Positions 47,401 through 55,900 of a stretch of 64,000 nt of DNA are shown here, one piece after another. A program made the position numbers and the translations under genes. This DNA comes from Owenia fusiformis (lineage: Eukaryota; Annelida; Polychaeta; Sabellida; Oweniidae), in the NCBI GenBank assembly GCA_903813345.2, contig CAIIXF020000008.1, forward strand, positions 17,468,822 through 17,532,821, written 5' to 3'. The notes beneath the pieces are model-generated. The model did no database searches, was not told where the DNA came from, and saw only the letters and a program-made list of their open reading frames with translations. How positions within the stretch are numbered: position 1 is the stretch's first letter; each line of letters opens with the position of its first letter.

Positions 47401-50400
47401 CTCGCATCTTTCCTTCCCCGCTTCCTTCCTACCTTGCTTCCTCGCTTCCTTCCTTCCTCGCATCTTTCCTTCCATGCTTTTTTCCTTCCTCGCTCCCTTC
47501 TTTCCTCCTTTGTTTCCTCGCTTTCTTCATAAATTTCTTCCTCACTTCCTTTCCTCCTTCCTTCCTTGCTTCATTCCTTCCTTCCATGCTTCCTCGCTTG
47601 CTTTCTTCCTGGCTTCCTCGCTTCCTTCTTTCCTTCCTTCCTTCCTCCCTTCCTCACTTCCCTCCTTCATTCCTTGCTTCCTCCCTTCCTCACTTCCTTC
47701 TTTCCTCCTTCCTTGCTTCCTCGTTCCCTTCATTCTTTCCTCGCGTTGTTCTTTTGTCGCTTCATTCCTTCCTTACTTCCTTCCCTCCTTGCTTTCTCGC
47801 CTTCTTTCCTTACTTACTTCCTTCCTTGCTTTTTTCCTTCCTTCCTTTCTTGCGTCTTTGCTTGCTTCCTTCCTTCCTTGATTCATAGTTTCCTTCCTTC
47901 TTTGCTTCCTTGCTTCCTTTCTTCCTCGTTCCCTTCCTTGCTTCCTCAGTTCCTTCCTTCCTCGCATCGTTCCTTCCTTGTCCCCTCGCTTCCATCCTTT
48001 CTTTCTTCCTCAGTTCCTTCCTTCCTTGCTTCCTCACTTTCTTCCCTCCTCGCTTTCTCGTTTTCTTGCTTCCTTGCTTCCTTCCTTCCTTCTTTGCTTC
48101 CTTGCGTCCTTCCTTCCTCGGAATCTTTCCTTCCTCACTTCCTACCTTGCTTCCTCGCTTCCTTCTTTCCTCGTTTCCCTCTTTCCTTCCTTGCTTTTTT
48201 CCTTCCTCGCTCCCTTCTTTCCCCCTTCTTTGCTTCCTCGCTTCCTTCACAAATTTCTTCCTCACTTCCTTCCTTTCTTCCTTCCTTCCTTGCTTCATTG
48301 CTTCTTTCCTTCCCTCCTTCCTTCCTTGCTTACTTATATTACTCCCACCTTCACTTCTTCGATTTACTTCCTCCATCCCTTCTTTACTTGCTTGCTAACT
48401 CAATTACTTACTTCGTTGCTTGTTTACTTCCTCACATCCTTGCTTGCTTTCTTGATTATTTACATTCTTTCATATGGCAGTGGAAAGACAAATTTTGATG
48501 AAAACCTGCAAACGAACAAACGAACGAGGAAAGAACGCAAGGATTGACAGAAGAACAGCCGAAAAAACAATGAATGAACAAACGGACGGATAGGCGGCCA
48601 AAAGAACGCATGAAGGAAAGATAGAAGAAAACAATTTACAAAAGATCGAACCCACGCACGCAAGAACGTAGTTACAAACGAACGCACGAATGAACGCACG
48701 AACGAACGAACACACAAACGAACGCAAAAAGAACGAACAGACGAATGCACGCATGAATGGACGGTTGAACGAAAGCACGCACGGACGAACGGACGGCTAG
48801 ACGGACGAACCCGCGAACGAAAGGGCAGTCAGACGAAAGCAAGCACAAACGGACGGTCAGACGAACGCATGCGCACACAAACGGACGGACAATCGCACGG
48901 ATGCACGCACGAACGAACGAATGGACGGTCGGACGAACGCTGCCACGAACGCATGATTGGGCGATGCACGCACGAACAATCAATCTGTCGGATGAACGCA
49001 CGCATGAACGAACGGACCGTCGGACGAACGCACGCTCGAACGAACGGTCGGTCGAATGCACGCACGAATGAACGGTCGGACAAAGAAACCAATGAAATAT
49101 ATTTGTCCTCAGAAGTATAATCCTTGGAATAGTTAATTATGTAGAATGTACATTTAACTCCGAAATGTACAAAGTCTATTTACATATAAAAATTTGATCA
49201 TGCCGCTGATAGATGGATTAGACTGCCTGAAGTTGAAGAAGAAATATTTTTGATGTTGCCATAGAATGATATGTTATGTGATTGTCATTAATACGTTATT
49301 TGCACATTCGTGTACGTTCATATAAAGAAGTTCACTATATTCATGGAATAATGATGAAGCTTTCCTCGTGATCGAAGCGGGTAGTCGTGAAATTTGCTCG
49401 TGTTTTCAGCGGGGTCTCCTCATGTTTTCAGCGGGGCCTCCTCATTTTTTCAGCGGGGCCACTGGAACACCTTTAATGATGTATTTCGACCCCCATGGCA
49501 GGTGTCATTGTCCAGTAACTTATCAATACAGACCATCTTGATCCGATATTTATTAATGGAGTATGTAAATCGTATTTATTGCCTTTATTTTAACGATAAA
49601 GGTAATATATGAACAGTAAATTATGCAAACGTGCATGTTGACGCCCCTTTCCTTCATGCAAGTAAAAAATAATCATTTTTCATGTCATTTTTTGTCAAAT
49701 ATATCTGTTTTCAAAGTTTTGCTGGAGTATCAAAGAACGGTAATAAGTATTTTCATCCTTTTGGTTCATTTTCCAAAGTGATACAAATAAACAGGACTAT
49801 GCTCGCGATTTCAGCGGGGACTTGCTCGCGATTTTTCAATCATAGCGGGGCTTTAGATATTACCCGTGGACATGTTGATTTGGATTTCTGACACTAAGCC
49901 ATTGAATAAACACTAAACAGAACTTCATGTGTATTTGGTTCAAGGTATATAGGAGGGGGAGGTGTTGTTACAAATTACAATCATCGTGATTTAACATTTA
50001 TTTGTAAAGACTTTCCAGTGAAAATAGATACTTGTAAGTAGATACCTGTGAGGTAACTATGGAAAAAACTAAATAGAATCTCATTAAAACATCCATAGAC
50101 TTAGTTCTGGAAGCCTATGATAAAGTTAGCACTTACTTGCTGTTAACTTGACAAACTTATACACGTGTATCCTGGAACCAGTACTCCCAGCATCAAACAT
50201 TATTCCATAGAACTGATCAGCTTTAGTCCGATTTCTCATGATCTTTACATTAATTGACTCTGATATTGAACTATCTACAAATTTCCTTGAATAATCAGTT
50301 GATAATTGAGTATTATCTAAACCTTGAAAGCCATATTGTTTTGATCTGTTATAGGATGCCATGCTATAGTAGCCAGTTACTATGACTACACATCCAACAG

Positions 50401-50524
50401 CGAGAACAACAGTTGCTAGGGCAACGTTCTGTTGACGAGCCATTTTTCGGTTATACATAAATAATACGGCTCCTATTGTGACTCCAACAGCACAGATTCC
50501 AGAGAAAAACAGCATATTTCTCAT
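26441..50524 (-). CDS. ENTPD6: Ectonucleoside triphosphate diphosphohydrolase 6 (CD39-like UDPase/GDPase)
   Basis: Twelve exons join in frame on the minus strand: 50524-50137, 45494-45415, 42497-42354, 40288-40177, 38434-38349, 37848-37769, 37582-37515, 36230-36134, 28458-28304, 27526-27470, 27081-26978 and 26518-26441. They give 482 aa (human ENTPD6 484). The apyrase conserved regions are in order: ACR1 DAGSTGSR (111-118), ACR2 KATAGLRLLPG (185-195), ACR3 IMGGNDEG (223-230), ACR4 DLGGGSTQ (255-262), and a C-terminal SW (468-469) before LGA. SYLGLGLMSARL matches ENTPD6 more closely than ENTPD5. Two hydrophobic stretches (residues about 4-23 and 33-53) flank RKMAR; the second is a type II signal anchor. 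Met28 is an alternative start. The enzyme hydrolyses nucleoside diphosphates in the Golgi or outside the cell. The gene spans 24 kb, and intron 8 holds a whole esterase gene on the other strand. Confidence 0.95.
27537..28128. repeat. Minisatellite, 40-bp unit, ENTPD6 intron 9
   Basis: About 14 tandem copies of a 40-bp unit reading ATTTACCAGTTTACAGTCTT then ATTAACATTGAAGCAATAAT. Several copies are shortened to about 28 bp by loss of the ATTAACATTGAAGC part. A pair of adjacent copies carrying ACACTCATATTAACATTGAACC occurs twice (about 27845 and 27965), showing a higher-order duplication. No coding role. Confidence 0.9.
29547..34230 (+). CDS. Secreted/GPI-anchored cholinesterase-type carboxylesterase
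   Basis: Three exons join in frame, 29547-31078, 32815-33005 and 34121-34230, giving 610 aa. The frame is open further upstream, but Met at 29547 starts a good signal peptide (MKFLILAGVIFSI). Type-B carboxylesterase features are present: EDCLVLNIWVP disulphide motif, oxyanion loop H131-G-G, nucleophile S214 in GESAG, acid E344 in SHEG, and H470 in SHADDIPF. Exon 2 encodes the usual C-terminal block (VTWPKFTEESPTYLDL, then MSFWQDLVWPLL). Exon 3 encodes a polar spacer (TDAPSNTSQS) and a hydrophobic end (IYSTILLQLGLIL), a GPI-attachment signal or terminal membrane segment. Several NxT/S sites occur. The substrate cannot be told; the choline-site Trp and peripheral residues were not aligned. The gene is nested in ENTPD6 intron 8, antisense to it. 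Exon 2 ends in the first copy of a 54-bp tandem repeat. Confidence 0.92.
31091..31268. mobile_element. MITE, GGCCCGTAGCCAGG family, copy 2
   Basis: It starts GGACCGTAGCCAGG followed by a 12-G run and ends GCTGGCTAAGGCC. The core matches 3514-3702 (AATCATGCAGTTTTTCACC, GATTTTGGCCA). GTCAAT occurs just outside both ends, a possible target duplication. It begins 12 bases past the esterase exon 1 donor at 31078/31079. Confidence 0.75.
31323..32450 (+). mobile_element. Decayed Tc1/mariner transposon in esterase intron 1
   Basis: Termini CAGGGTGGGCCAAAAAAA and TTTTTTTGGCCCACCCTG are flanked by TA on both sides (31321-31322, 32451-32452). The inverted repeats run about 290 bp. The centre reads in the plus direction as a broken DDE transposase with FQQDIASYHRSKETLAFLSE followed by WPANCPDANVVD, matching the FQQDNA..H and WPANSPDLNPID blocks of Tc1/mariner enzymes. 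Several stops are present. The element lies in an intron of both the esterase (sense) and ENTPD6 (antisense). Confidence 0.88.
32984..33794 (+). repeat. 54-bp minisatellite spanning an exon-intron junction (15 copies of a splice donor)
   Basis: Fifteen tandem units start at 32984, 33037 and then every 54 bases to 33739; the first unit is 53 bp. Each contains the 3' end of esterase exon 2 (AAATGCACTGATCAACCAACAG) followed by the donor and intron start GTAAGAAATTGACTACAGCC. Two units have AACTG in place of AACAG before the donor, and one has GTAAAAAA. Because 54 is a multiple of three the array is open on both strands (218 and 231 codons), but the one-base-short first unit puts the esterase frame out of register, so that ORF is not part of the esterase. 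The array is most easily explained by expansion from the junction itself. Confidence 0.95.
34246..34341. repeat. Two-copy 47-bp tandem duplication after the esterase stop
   Basis: ATGCAAACAAATGGGTGATT..GTAAATATGGACATTGA occurs twice in direct succession, at about 34246 and 34293, in the esterase 3' UTR. The copies look identical, so the duplication is recent. Confidence 0.8.
34555..35320. repeat. Interspersed repeat with (GTCC)n tract
   Basis: It begins TTTTTGGCTCACACAGTGAGCC, a GGCTCAC..GTGAGCC dyad, then GGGATCGACCAGGCGTCC and a short GTCCGTCCGTCC run. AT-rich sequence follows. The GACG/GTCC tract also occurs in the repeat ending at about 39900. The right boundary is uncertain and no coding function was recognised. 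Confidence 0.5.
35321..36133. other. ENTPD6 intron 8, right portion, unassigned
   Basis: Low-complexity and AT-rich sequence, including a T-run near 35760 and an AATGAAATGAAAT run at about 35630. AATAAATAAATGAAA at 35617 might serve as an esterase poly(A) signal but is 1.4 kb past the stop. No gene or repeat boundary was recognised. Confidence 0.4.
36231..37514. other. ENTPD6 intron 7, no recognised features
   Basis: A 1.3-kb AT-rich intron with no inverted termini, tandem repeats or coding signatures that I could identify. Confidence 0.5.
38025..38320. repeat. Tandem pogo-like terminal repeats in ENTPD6 intron 5
   Basis: Three diverged units of about 75 bp contain CTGACTTAATGTTAAAT.AACC and TATAAGTGGAACACCTCT. 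They are preceded by GACAGGTTTTACCT. The sequence resembles the subterminal part of pogo/Tigger-type elements (AAAACCTGT..GAACACCTCT). It lies next to exon 5 (38349-38434), and the open frames through it are repeat shadows. Confidence 0.6.
38690..39905. repeat. Tandem array of about 145-bp units with YY1-like dyads, plus (GGAC)n
   Basis: Four or more units between about 38925 and 39500 each contain AAAATGGCGGCCATTTTTCA, GTGTGCCATGCTTATAGTAT and AACAAAATCGCTCCACTACT. The AAAATGGCnGCCATTTT core is an almost perfect dyad. Further AATGGCCGCCATTTT blocks lie at about 39655. A (GGAC)n tract follows (39778-39857), then CGAACTTCGTTCGATGGGAT. CCCATCGAACAG at about 38739 is the inverse of GTTCGATGGG, so these may be the two ends of one element of about 1.2 kb. 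No protein was recognised. Confidence 0.65.
40660..42185. repeat. Compound repeat: GGATA microsatellite and 133-bp units with ETS-like dyads
   Basis: Ends resemble each other inversely (CAGACTCCAGATCTAGAC at about 40703; AGACTCCAGATTGACATCTGGAGTCT-type dyad near 42145). A degenerate GGATAGGA run occupies about 40795-40965. Units of about 133 bp start at about 41068 and 41205, with a diverged third near 41678. Each contains CATAACTTCCGAACCGGAAG. The region lies in ENTPD6 intron 3 and no protein was recognised. Confidence 0.6.
42553..43402. mobile_element. Pogo-like non-autonomous element in ENTPD6 intron 2
   Basis: The left end CTGTAAAACCTGCGAAC and the right end GGACAGGTTTTACTG are inverse, next to TA on both sides. 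GTTCATAGGTTTTCCCTACA and TACAGAGAGG motifs repeat inside at about 42610, 43275 and 43360. The ends fit pogo/Tigger termini (CAGTAAAACCT) with TA target sites. No transposase was found. Confidence 0.6.
43642..44176. mobile_element. MITE with GCCCCGTTTACAC termini and TTAA flanks
   Basis: The left end GCCCCGTTTACACTGACAGG and right end TTGGTGTAAACGAGGC are inverse with few mismatches. TTAA flanks both ends (43638-43641 and 44177-44180), which would fit a piggyBac-type target duplication; TTA/TAA (Harbinger-type) cannot be excluded. A short MITE (43948-44018) is nested inside. Confidence 0.7.
43948..44018. mobile_element. Short MITE, TACCCTTTGCA family, copy 3 (nested)
   Basis: TACCCTTTGCATTTGTTCGA at the left and TGCATGCAGGGTA at the right match 10279-10364. 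This copy is shorter, lacking the internal CTTAGATTCGTCT part, and lies inside the GCCCCGTTTACAC element. Confidence 0.6.
45031..45075. mobile_element. Solo mariner-like terminus
   Basis: TACAAGGGGTGATTCAAAAA followed by TTATGGAGA resembles one terminus of a class of mariner elements. No inverse partner was found nearby, so it is a truncated copy in ENTPD6 intron 2. Confidence 0.35.
46497..48460. repeat. 2-kb polypyrimidine (CTTC)n-type array
   Basis: An almost uninterrupted run of CTTC/CTTG tetranucleotides on the plus strand, with TTGC and CTCG variants every 8-20 bases. Purines on this strand are nearly limited to the G of GC steps and rare A. Its reading frames are open on both strands for hundreds of codons, giving Leu/Pro/Ser/Phe-rich or Arg/Lys/Glu/Gly-rich shadows that are not genes. 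It lies in ENTPD6 intron 1, so the ENTPD6 pre-mRNA carries the purine (GAAG)n strand. Confidence 0.95.
48490..49085. repeat. Degenerate (GAAC)n/(GACG)n array
   Basis: Tetranucleotide-based sequence made of GAACGAAC, GCACGCAC and GGACGGAC blocks. It adjoins the CTTC array inside the same element. The Arg/Ser/Val-rich open frames on the minus strand are shadows of the repeat. Confidence 0.85.
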
Positions 50525-50587
50525 GTGTCCTTCATATATGTAACTCTATCATTTGTGTATTCCATATGTGTAAACCATATCTTCACC
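50137..50587 (-). other. ENTPD6 first coding exon with 5' leader
   Basis: On the minus strand an acceptor (TTTTCAG) precedes position 50587, so the exon runs from 50587 to 50137 with a 63-base leader before ATG at 50524. The leader contains an upstream ATG (GATATGGTT). At least one noncoding exon must lie further right, toward the proposed shared promoter. The exon encodes both N-terminal hydrophobic segments and ACR1. Confidence 0.7.
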
Positions 50588-52345
50588 CTGAAAACAGATG
50601 AACAGAGTAAAACAAAGACTCAACTTGTATACATGTATGTGTATCTTTATAATAATGTTGAATAAACAAAGCACAGCCCCGGGAGCACAGCATATTGGCT
50701 TATTATTGTTTACAACCATTTAGTAATTTCACTACCCTGATGCAAACATATTCACTCTACTATACCTAGAAATGCATAAGATCCTCTGTTTGTCTAATTG
50801 TATTGTTTAGTATATTTTTGAAAGTACCCTATTAACATTTAACCATCATCCGATAAATAATTAATAAGGAACTGACACATAAAAACAAATAACATAATCA
50901 TATAATAAGCCAAATGGGTTGCTCATGAACACTAAATGCAAGGTATAGTAGAGTGTAATTATCAAAACAAATTGAAACCATAAACATGTACATGTGCAGC
51001 ATACTGTAACTGTGATTTAAATTGGCTCCTGTTAAACTTTCATGAGATGATTTACCAAAGTCTGGCCCCACTTCCCCCTCCCAGTCGTAGATTATGCAAC
51101 AGACATTCTGTATTTCTCTTCTATAAGGCTATTAGAGATACAGCTATTGGGGGTCAGACAGTTAACCGAGAATGCAGAGCTCTGACCATCATTGGCCTGG
51201 TTCATATTTCACATTCTTATGATCATAGCAGAATTTATCAGGGATTCAAAAACCAAACCGTGTTGATCTGAAAATTTTGAAACTGCCTGACACCTAATAG
51301 CTATATCAAAAAATTATTTGCATTAAATAAATTCATGTACATATGTATATAACAAAAAAGTAAAGAGCAAGGTTTATGTTGCACCTGGGGTTGTAAGTGA
51401 TATTCCCTCTTATTCCCTCTGATTGGATGTTTAAGACCAAAGCTAACTGAGGTAGCAACACACTGGTCAGTTCTGACGCACCACTCAAATTTAGAATTAA
51501 TCTGATGCCACTTTTTAACTTCCGATTTTCTATTGGCGTACCAGATGGTTACAAGTATACGTCAAATACAACCAAACTTCAAAATTTACCCCCACAGACC
51601 CCTGAACGCTTGTTTTTTGCTTCGCTCAACTGGTATCACTGTTGGTAATATATTTATTTACATTAAGTTTTGAATTAGGGAGTGTTCTGTGCCTTGTACC
51701 AACTTTCAAAAAGACCGCGCCAACTTCTGGCCAATCACGAACGAAGAAAGTAGGTCAGGTAATTTAGCGACCTCTATGAAGTGGAACACGTTTATTGAGA
51801 GCTCTGCTGTATATTTTCGCAAAGTGATCGCTTTACAAAGATTTGTTTGGTAAGTAGAATACTTTATCACTACTCCTCCCCATTAATTCTTCCACCTGTA
51901 GGCTTAGCTGATGCTTTGGCATTTTTATAAGCCCCACCTAAACTATGAAATCAATTATCTTGATCAAATATGCTTACAAGTATTTTAGCATTGCCATAGG
52001 ACCTTCTATAAAGACGGGTGCTACGCCCATGAGTGTGAATTTGACTGAGTTTCACAATGTAACCTAAGGTGGAGAAAATATCAAAAACTGGTAAGTATTT
52101 ACTCCCGTCGAGAGCTACTTAGATTTTGAAAGTATAGCTCTCTATCGCTAGAATCAACAGCTTAAGAATCCTGACTTCAAAGAAAATTTCAGGGAATTCA
52201 GCTGACTCATGTTGCACATTATATACCTGAAAATGTATCCTACATCGCCATCTTTTATTCAGCTCAACTATAGAACGTCTCACTGCCCTATGTATCGATC
52301 AGGACTTCATTTTATTGGTCGTGTCAAAAGTTTTGGCCAGGTATA
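50588..52345. other. ENTPD6 5' region, no coding exon recognised
   Basis: No family-specific coding signal was seen on either strand. A plus-strand GTAAGTA donor-like site at 52085 and another at 51850 have no matching exon that I can support. The sequence is more GC-rich near 51690-51800 than its surroundings. Confidence 0.4.
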
Positions 52346-52420
52346 TTCAATATGGCGGCTTGACGTTTCCCAACTTGCGCATGCGTCGATAGTATTTCTG
52401 TTTAACCGCCATATTGGAAA
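52346..52420. promoter_or_regulatory. Candidate bidirectional promoter: NRF1-like site framed by inverted YY1-like sites
   Basis: CAATATGGCGG (52348-52358) and its exact inverse CCGCCATATTG (52406-52416) flank TTGCGCATGCGTC (52375-52387). The latter matches the NRF1 consensus YGCGCAYGCGCR except for the terminal bases. GCCAT/ATGGCGG sites bind YY1 in animals. The cluster lies between the divergent ENTPD6 and BROX starts. The motif matches are seen directly; the promoter role is inferred. Confidence 0.55.
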
Positions 52421-52965
52421 TGGGTATCGAACAAAAAACGATTAGAACTCCTGATCGCCATAGAAGCACATCCGCGATCCTACATGCACGGGGAAAGTAG
52501 ACACATATGAGCCCATATGTAGGCTACAGTTTGAGACAAACAGCAAGCCGCTGACTGGCGCTGATCAAATTTAGATGTCACAATTCTTCAGCTGGGAGAT
52601 CCTCACGATGGAGAGCTATAATTTCAAAATCTAACATGGTAGCTCTCGACGTGAGTAAGTAAGTATCATTTCATTATTTTTCAACTTCCAAGTAGTTTAT
52701 AAAATATTGATTTTGGTTCTAAAAATTTAATTATAAAAATGTACTTCCGGTTTGAAATAATGTAGTCTTTTTACATAGATATCACGTTTTTCTTTATAAA
52801 ATTTTGACATTACTTACCTAATATCATTATAAATATAGAAAACTCTAAGGATTGGGAATTAGCAACTTAAATACTCTGCTAAATTACATTATATTCGGAG
52901 CTAGGTGCGACACATCACTTACTATGTACTTTTCCGCCTCCTTTGAAGAGCTCCAAAACAGGAAG

Positions 52966-55900
52966 ATGGCGCATTGGTTTCACAGAAATCCTCTAAAAGC
53001 CACTGCTCCCGCTAGTTTTGACCTCAGATTAGTGGCTACTAACGCAGCGTCCCAGAAGATATGTAGGTTAGTGTAATTACACCATTTGGAACCGTGTGTT
53101 ATTCGAAAGTATTGAAGGATAAGCATTATCATTTAGGCTAGTCTACCTACAAATTTTGTTATTTTTTTCATTTCTTCAAATGAAGACTTCATTCAATTGA
53201 ATTTGAATTCAAATCATATTGACTGAGTTTGAAAATTCGTGTCAACTCTAGCTGATCATCTATGCTGTTGGCATTCTCGTAGAGGACTAGACTAGCAGAG
53301 ACAGATGGAGGATGGAGAGTTCTGTGGATTTGATGTTGAATTATGACTCATTGTCTGATGATCACTATTAGTAACATGTAGCATCTCTTTCAGCGAAGCA
53401 CGACAAGCTAGACAGAGGCTGCTTGAAGTGATATCTGACCCTAACAATGAAGTCGCTACCTTGGAGACTGCCGTCAACAACTACCTGGCCCTGCTTCATG
53501 GCTTCATGGTTTCACTTGACGATGACAAATCTGGCGACAGCAAGATGAGAATGATCTTCAAATTTAAATGGACTAACACATTATGTGGAAATATGCCCCA
53601 GTAAGATGAATATATGGCCAATGTCTGGCTCTATTATAATTGAATTTCTAATGGTAAAAATCTAGACATGATGACACAGTGATTTTGTGTTGTTATAGTC
53701 TTGTGTACCCCCACCCATTCTTTATGTGGGGAAGATTGTATGGGAGGGTAGGTGCAGAGTATTGGTAAAAGACTATGGTGTAGTTTCCTTTCGATAACGT
53801 AATGTTCAATAATAATTATGCCCTGCTTTTTTTAATGTACTGCATGGGCGTTCCCAGGGTACCATCCTTTTTGAATACATAGTACATGTATACCTATGTA
53901 ATTTTGCACTTTTTAAATTGCAGGGAGCAGCAAGATACAGTGTTTGAGCTGATATGTATGGGGCTTAACATCGCCTTGTGGTACACCAAACATGCAGCTA
54001 AGATAGCAGGAAAAGAAGAGTAAGTCAGACATCTTGTTTCTTTTATTGTTTCAAATGCTCTTTTACTGTACATGTACATGTAAGTCTTCCTACTTGTAAC
54101 ATAGAGAATGTATCCAGAATGGGTTGAGGGAGAAGATCCAAAATTGGAAGTTGTGGACAGGAATATTGAAATCTACGATACTCATAAATTTTGAAGATGT
54201 TTAAAGGTGATATTCACTCTTAAAGGGTGACGCATATCGTTTAGCAAATCGAACGCTCGTTTCTGGTGTTGCTCACCGTTTAGTATAAAAGGCCCGATCC
54301 CGGAATAATACTCAAGGGTTCACAGGTTCGAGGTCGTTGTGTCAACACCTCTAACTGTTATATAGCATAAGTATATTATAGATCGTCACACATTTATAAA
54401 AGGGTGATTTTTATTTTGACAAATCAATTCCACATTTATGGGTGAAGTTTCAGGATCTTCTATTTGTGTACAATAAGGAAAAATTGGCATCTAAATTTCC
54501 CCATAACGTAATAGCACACAGCTTGGCATATGGAATATCCTACAAATGAAACAAAGCAAGACAAACCGGTTTCTAATACAAGGATTTATATTGGCTGTTG
54601 TACATGTATTCTTTGAACGCAATCACTCTTTGGATAGCGTTTTTAAAATCATTATAAACGGATTACTTTATCTCAAAGACAATTTCAATAAACTGGATTT
54701 TACAGAACTCCCCTTGTTTCTTAAAAATGGACTGATCCAGTTGATTCGCCTGGAGCCGCCATATTGTTTTTATACGGGATGCTAATCGGAACCCTTTAAA
54801 TATGCATTAAAGATTTTTCCCTCAACAAAAACTCATTTCACTATAACTTCTCTTCTAGTACTTCCAATTTAAATATTGTGCAGGGTAGTAAAAAAAACGG
54901 AACCCCTTACGCTATTTTCCTCATATCTTTGACATTTTAGGATATAACTCCCTGATATTTTACACATTTGTACATCATTTAATTTCCTACCAGCCTCCTA
55001 TATTTCATGACCATCAGACTATTACAGCACTTAAAACATGCTATCATGTTCATTATTGGGTTGTAAGCAACCCTGCACCTGTCATCAAAAATGTCCCTAC
55101 CTGACTTCTACCTGTGGAGATATGGCAAAGATAGAATGTATGAGGTTGACCTCAGGACAATTGCAGACCTCAAAAGTGAGATCAAACGGTGTCATTCAGG
55201 CTAACCTGCTGAGGAGTGCATTCGGGTCATTGACAACTCTGCAGGTTTGCCTACAGCGCGATGATGGCCAAACCCGAAGCATGTTGTTCAAAGTGCTGTA
55301 ACATTGTGACTATCAGTCTGACGATCATGAAATATGGTACGATAATAAGAAATTGAATGATGTACAAATGTTTCAAATACTTGGGAGTCATATCCTAAAA
55401 TGACAAAGATATGAGGAAAATACAGGGTTTCCATTTTTGACCACCCTGTACATCTTCAACAAGGTAAGATTCAAAGTTTTGTGTTTCAAAACCTTTATGA
55501 AATACATGTAATATTGGTTGAAGATATGATGCTTTATTTGGTTCTTGTTTCAAGAAAAATTCAATTTCATTAGTCAGAAACAAGTCAAATTCTTTACTTC
55601 AGAGAATATTTTTAATTTATTGAGACTTTCGACTAATATCCCTTAGTCTTTTTCAAAATATAACAGCATGTATACATTTATGTGACCTCATAAACAGACA
55701 ATAGAAAATTTAATTATGTAACAAATGACCTAGTAACCTAAAAAATAATAACAACAACAAAAAACATAGATACGAAAAAACGAATGACCTAATAATAACC
55801 TTAAGATAAATATACAGAGATAATGGGTATCAGTTGGACAATTTGTATCATAAAATATTGTAAATTAAGAATGGTATAGCAAAGTATGCAATAGTAATAT

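Larger units (their letters stand above)
45537..49868. mobile_element. 4.3-kb terminal-inverted-repeat element with 5-bp target duplication
   Basis: The left end CACGGGTAGTATCTAAAGCC and right end GGCTTTAGATATTACCCGTG are inverse, and the match continues for about 75 bp (CCCCGCTATGATT..AAAAATCGCGAGCAAGT). GACAT flanks both ends (45532-45536 and 49869-49873). Subterminal iterons with the core CCCGCTGAAAAC/TC occur about four times on each side, one near the tip and three in a cluster about 450 bp in, in inverse orientation. These look like transposase-binding sites. The middle holds simple-sequence arrays and no recognisable transposase. Part of the right end matches 9400-9824. Terminal CAC and a 5-bp duplication recall Transib-type elements, but the termini differ from the published Transib consensus as I remember it, so the superfamily is open. 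Confidence 0.85.

Noticed and set aside
46464-48547. Long open frames of 160-474 codons on both strands (Leu/Pro/Phe/Ser-rich or Arg/Lys/Glu/Gly-rich)
   Set aside because: They arise from the CTTC-type array, which lacks stop codons in all phases. No start context, domain or splice structure supports them.
48460-49120. Arg/Ser/Val-rich frames on the minus strand
   Set aside because: They follow from the GAAC/GACG tetranucleotide array and show no protein family signature.
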